Assembly: GCA_020345945.1 (NCBI GenBank)
Contig: CP070773.1
Span: 83,328-91,367 of the forward strand
DNA from: Candidatus Bathyarchaeota archaeon
GTDB lineage: Archaea; Thermoproteota; Bathyarchaeia; RBG-16-48-13; GCA-020345945
Direction: 5' to 3'
DNA length: 8,040 bases
Below the pieces are notes generated by a model. It was not told the origin of the DNA. It was given only the letters and a program-made list of their open reading frames with translations, and made no database searches. The position numbers and the translations under genes are program-made. Positions 6,135 to 8,040 of the stretch are shown in pieces (the stretch's first letter is position 1; every line of letters starts with the position of its first letter).

Positions 6135-7121
6135 ATGGGACGAAGAACTAAGACCCCTCTTACAATGGGAATAGACCTCGGAGGCACCAAAGTTAGGATT
6201 GCCTTGGTAGATTCTCAAGGCAAGGTTTTACACTCTCTCAACTACCCAACAAAACCTGAGAAAAAGGCAGATGAAATTATTAATGATATCATGATCTACG
6301 CGGATGAATGTCTTGATAAGATACGAAAGAAAGTAAAGGCTCTGGGAATCGGTGTACCTGGACAAGTAGATTTTGATGGGGTTGTACGGTACGCTCCTAA
6401 CTTGAATTGGCATGATGTCCCCCTTAAGTCTAAACTAGAAAGAGGACTGAGAATGCCAGTAGCAGTAGTCAACGACGTCAATGCCGCAACATGGGGTGAG
6501 TGGTCCTACGGCTCAGGAACAGGCGTGGGTGACTTGGTTGTTCTCTTTGTCGGAACAGGTGTAGGCGGAGGTGTCGTAAGCGGCGGACGGATCCTAACAG
6601 GCTGTAATAACACAGCGGGAGAATTAGGGCATATGACCCTGGTTGAGGGGGGACGGAGTTGCCACTGTCCCAATAAGGGTTGTCTAGAAGCCTACATCGG
6701 CGGATGGGCAATCGCCGAAAGAGCACAGGAAGCCGTCCGTACCAATCCAAAGGAGGGAACGCACTTGATATCCCTTGCAGGCAACGTTGAGGAAATTTCA
6801 GCAAAAACTGTAAGCCAAGCTTACAGAAGAGGAGATATGCTTGCGGAAAAATTGATAGAAGAGACTGGTCAGCATCTTGCCGCCGGCATGGTTAGCATCG
6901 TGAACGCCTTCAACCCATGTCTGGCAGTTCTGGGAGGGGGTGTGATAGAAGGAGTACCAGAACTGGTACGCATTGTAGACACCATTATACGAAGGCGTGC
7001 ACTCAAGGCTTCTGTGGAAAAACTAAAAGTTGTGAAAGCTACTCTCGGAGACAAAGCGGGCGTTATTGGAGCTGCAGCCTTAGCTCAAACCAAGATAGAA
7101 GAAGCTACTTCAATGCTGTAA
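6135..7121 (+). CDS. ROK-family sugar kinase, probably glucokinase-type
   Basis: A 328-residue kinase that should phosphorylate a hexose at the 6-hydroxyl with ATP in the cytoplasm. The N-terminal phosphate motif is GIDLGGTKVRIALVD (12-26). The sugar site includes VVNDVNAATWGEW (111-123), with Asp114 the expected catalytic base. The second nucleotide motif is VGTGVGGGVVSGG (139-151). The ROK zinc site is complete: GELGH (His166) followed by Cys176-x-Cys178-x4-Cys183-LE. There is no N-terminal helix-turn-helix, so this is an enzyme and not a ROK repressor. Substrate cannot be read from sequence alone: glucose is likeliest, with fructose, mannose or N-acetyl-hexosamines possible. ATG 6135 has a weak SD and fits the promoter spacing; Met11 (6165) is an alternative. 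It is divergent from trxB and 162 bp before a 6-phosphogluconate dehydrogenase-like gene. Confidence 0.88.
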   Translation: MGRRTKTPLTMGIDLGGTKVRIALVDSQGKVLHSLNYPTKPEKKADEIINDIMIYADECLDKIRKKVKALGIGVPGQVDFDGVVRYAPNLNWHDVPLKSKLERGLRMPVAVVNDVNAATWGEWSYGSGTGVGDLVVLFVGTGVGGGVVSGGRILTGCNNTAGELGHMTLVEGGRSCHCPNKGCLEAYIGGWAIAERAQEAVRTNPKEGTHLISLAGNVEEISAKTVSQAYRRGDMLAEKLIEETGQHLAAGMVSIVNAFNPCLAVLGGGVIEGVPELVRIVDTIIRRRALKASVEKLKVVKATLGDKAGVIGAAALAQTKIEEATSML

Positions 7122-7203
7122 GTCAACAGATGTATCCCCATTGGACTGGTATGCCTAGTAGATTTGATGCAAAGCCAAGACTGAAAAGATGCTAATGTAT
7201 TTG

Positions 7204-7211
7204 TATAAATA
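7204..7211 (+). promoter_or_regulatory. Probable TATA box for the 6PGDH-like gene
   Basis: TATAAATA is a strong archaeal TATA match. It predicts transcription start near 7233 and a leader of about 50 nt carrying the SD. This suggests separate transcription from the kinase gene upstream. The rest of 7122-7283 shows only purine-rich GAGAG stretches. Confidence 0.5.
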
Positions 7212-7270
7212 TCTTGGAGAAAGATCGCGAGAGAGTACACTATTAGAGTGATAGAGAGATTGTAGAAGAA

Positions 7271-7276
7271 GGAGGG
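7271..7276 (+). promoter_or_regulatory. SD site deciding the TTG start of the 6PGDH-like gene
   Basis: GGAGGG is followed by 7 nt and TTG at 7284. TAA at 7281-7283 is directly in front and in frame, so TTG is the earliest possible start. Confidence 0.75.
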
Positions 7277-7283
7277 AATATAA

Positions 7284-8040
7284 TTGGAGTTGGGAATGAT
7301 CGGACTTGGACGCATGGGAGGTAACATGACGGAACGCCTCATACGGGGCGGCCATAGGATAGTCGGCTACGCCCGTCGTCAAGAATCGGTTCAACGTGTT
7401 GTAGAGAAAGGAGCTGAGGGCGCCTTTTCCTTAGAAGAAATGGTACAGAAGTTAACTCATCCTCAAGCGATCTGGTTGATGATTCCAGCTGGGGACCCTG
7501 TGGACAAGACCATTCAAGAACTATTACAATATGTGAAGGCAGGCGACACGATAATTGATGGTGGAAACTCATTCTACAAAGACACCTTGCGTCGCGGCGT
7601 GATGCTCAAGGAGAAAGGCATTCATTACGTGGATGTAGGCACTAGTGGTGGTATCTGGGGACTGACAGAGGGTTACAGCATGATGATTGGCGGGGAAAAG
7701 AAAGCTGTCGAAAGACTTCGCCCAATTTTCGAGACCTTGGCTCCCGGCCCTGATAGAGGTTGGGGTCATGTAGGTCCGAGTGGAGCAGGGCATTTTGTGA
7801 AGATGGTGCACAACGGTATCGAGTACGGACTCATGGAGGCTTTTGCCGAGGGATTTGCAATTTTGAAGAAGAAGGAGGAGTTCAATCTCGATCTTCATCA
7901 AGTAGCTGAGATATGGAGGCATGGAAGTGTTGTCAGATCTTGGCTCCTCGATTTAAGCGCGAGGGCTTTGGCAGAAAATTCGGATTTGCGAGATGTAGTG
8001 CCTTATGTCGACGAATCTGGAGAGGGGCGTTGGACTGTCT
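7284..8040 (+). CDS. 6-phosphogluconate dehydrogenase-like enzyme (decarboxylating type), 3' end outside window
   Basis: It should oxidise and decarboxylate 6-phosphogluconate to ribulose 5-phosphate in the cytoplasm. The first 252 residues are present. They show the nucleotide motif GLGRMG (7-12), IIDGGNSFY (90-98), VDVGTSGGIWGL (116-127) with Ser121-Gly122-Gly123, and the catalytic block GHFVKMVHNGIEYG (169-182) with Lys173, Asn177 and Glu180. GTSGGIWGL and the short N-terminal half resemble the shorter YqeC/GntZ-type enzymes. After strand beta-2 the sequence is GYARRQES, with Ala where NAD-specific members often have Asp and two Arg after it, which may favour NADP; this is inference. The TTG start gives (M)ELGMIGLGRMGGNM, the normal family beginning. 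No glucose-6-phosphate dehydrogenase is visible, though one could lie downstream. Confidence 0.88.
   Translation, partial: MELGMIGLGRMGGNMTERLIRGGHRIVGYARRQESVQRVVEKGAEGAFSLEEMVQKLTHPQAIWLMIPAGDPVDKTIQELLQYVKAGDTIIDGGNSFYKDTLRRGVMLKEKGIHYVDVGTSGGIWGLTEGYSMMIGGEKKAVERLRPIFETLAPGPDRGWGHVGPSGAGHFVKMVHNGIEYGLMEAFAEGFAILKKKEEFNLDLHQVAEIWRHGSVVRSWLLDLSARALAENSDLRDVVPYVDESGEGRWTV

Noticed and set aside
1..8040. CRISPR arrays, insertion sequences, tRNA or rRNA genes
   Set aside because: By eye I found no regularly spaced direct repeats, transposase motifs, terminal inverted repeats, tRNA arm patterns or rRNA segments.

Overview
The window looks archaeal. TATA-like boxes lie about 25-30 bp before probable starts, some genes seem leaderless while others have strong Shine-Dalgarno (SD) sequences, Arg is mostly AGA/AGG and Ile often ATA, and the iron gene pair is a DtxR-FeoA fusion followed by feoB. 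A Bathyarchaeia-like or other Thermoproteota lineage would fit, but this is inference: there is no rRNA or other phylogenetic marker here.

Layout. 1-597 (+): the 3' end of a UDP-glucose 6-dehydrogenase gene. 598-782: intergenic, with a DtxR-type operator made of three alternating TTTAGG half-sites beside a TATA-like element. 783-3418 (+): an iron operon of a DtxR-family repressor with a C-terminal FeoA domain and the ferrous iron transporter FeoB. 3546-4388 (+): a 4Fe-4S protein of the QueG / reductive-dehalogenase-like superfamily. 4502-5996 (-): a three-gene operon, read right to left, of thioredoxin reductase, a 56-residue zinc-ribbon protein and a small DUF202-like membrane protein. 6135-7121 (+), divergent from it: a ROK-family sugar kinase. 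7284-8040 (+): a 6-phosphogluconate dehydrogenase-like gene cut by the window end.

How the genes fit together. With enough Fe2+, the repressor should bind the upstream operator and shut off itself and FeoB. The trxB operon joins a disulfide reductase to a Cys4 protein and a membrane protein and may be a redox unit. The ROK kinase and the 6PGDH-like enzyme suggest hexose phosphorylation feeding a pentose-phosphate-type oxidation. UDP-glucose dehydrogenase supplies UDP-glucuronate for surface glycans.

Most unusual point: two well-conserved genes have no ATG, GTG or TTG at the place where the protein must begin. feoB appears to start at ATA (1481) and trxB at CTG (5996). In each, the odd codon lies 9 nt after an SD-like sequence and exactly where homologues carry Met. 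The 6PGDH-like gene starts with TTG behind a strong SD. The window therefore shows SD-directed initiation at four different codons (ATG, TTG, CTG, ATA), unless the assembly carries base errors at two of them. I saw no mobile element, CRISPR array or RNA gene, and no gene-free stretch longer than 300 bp.
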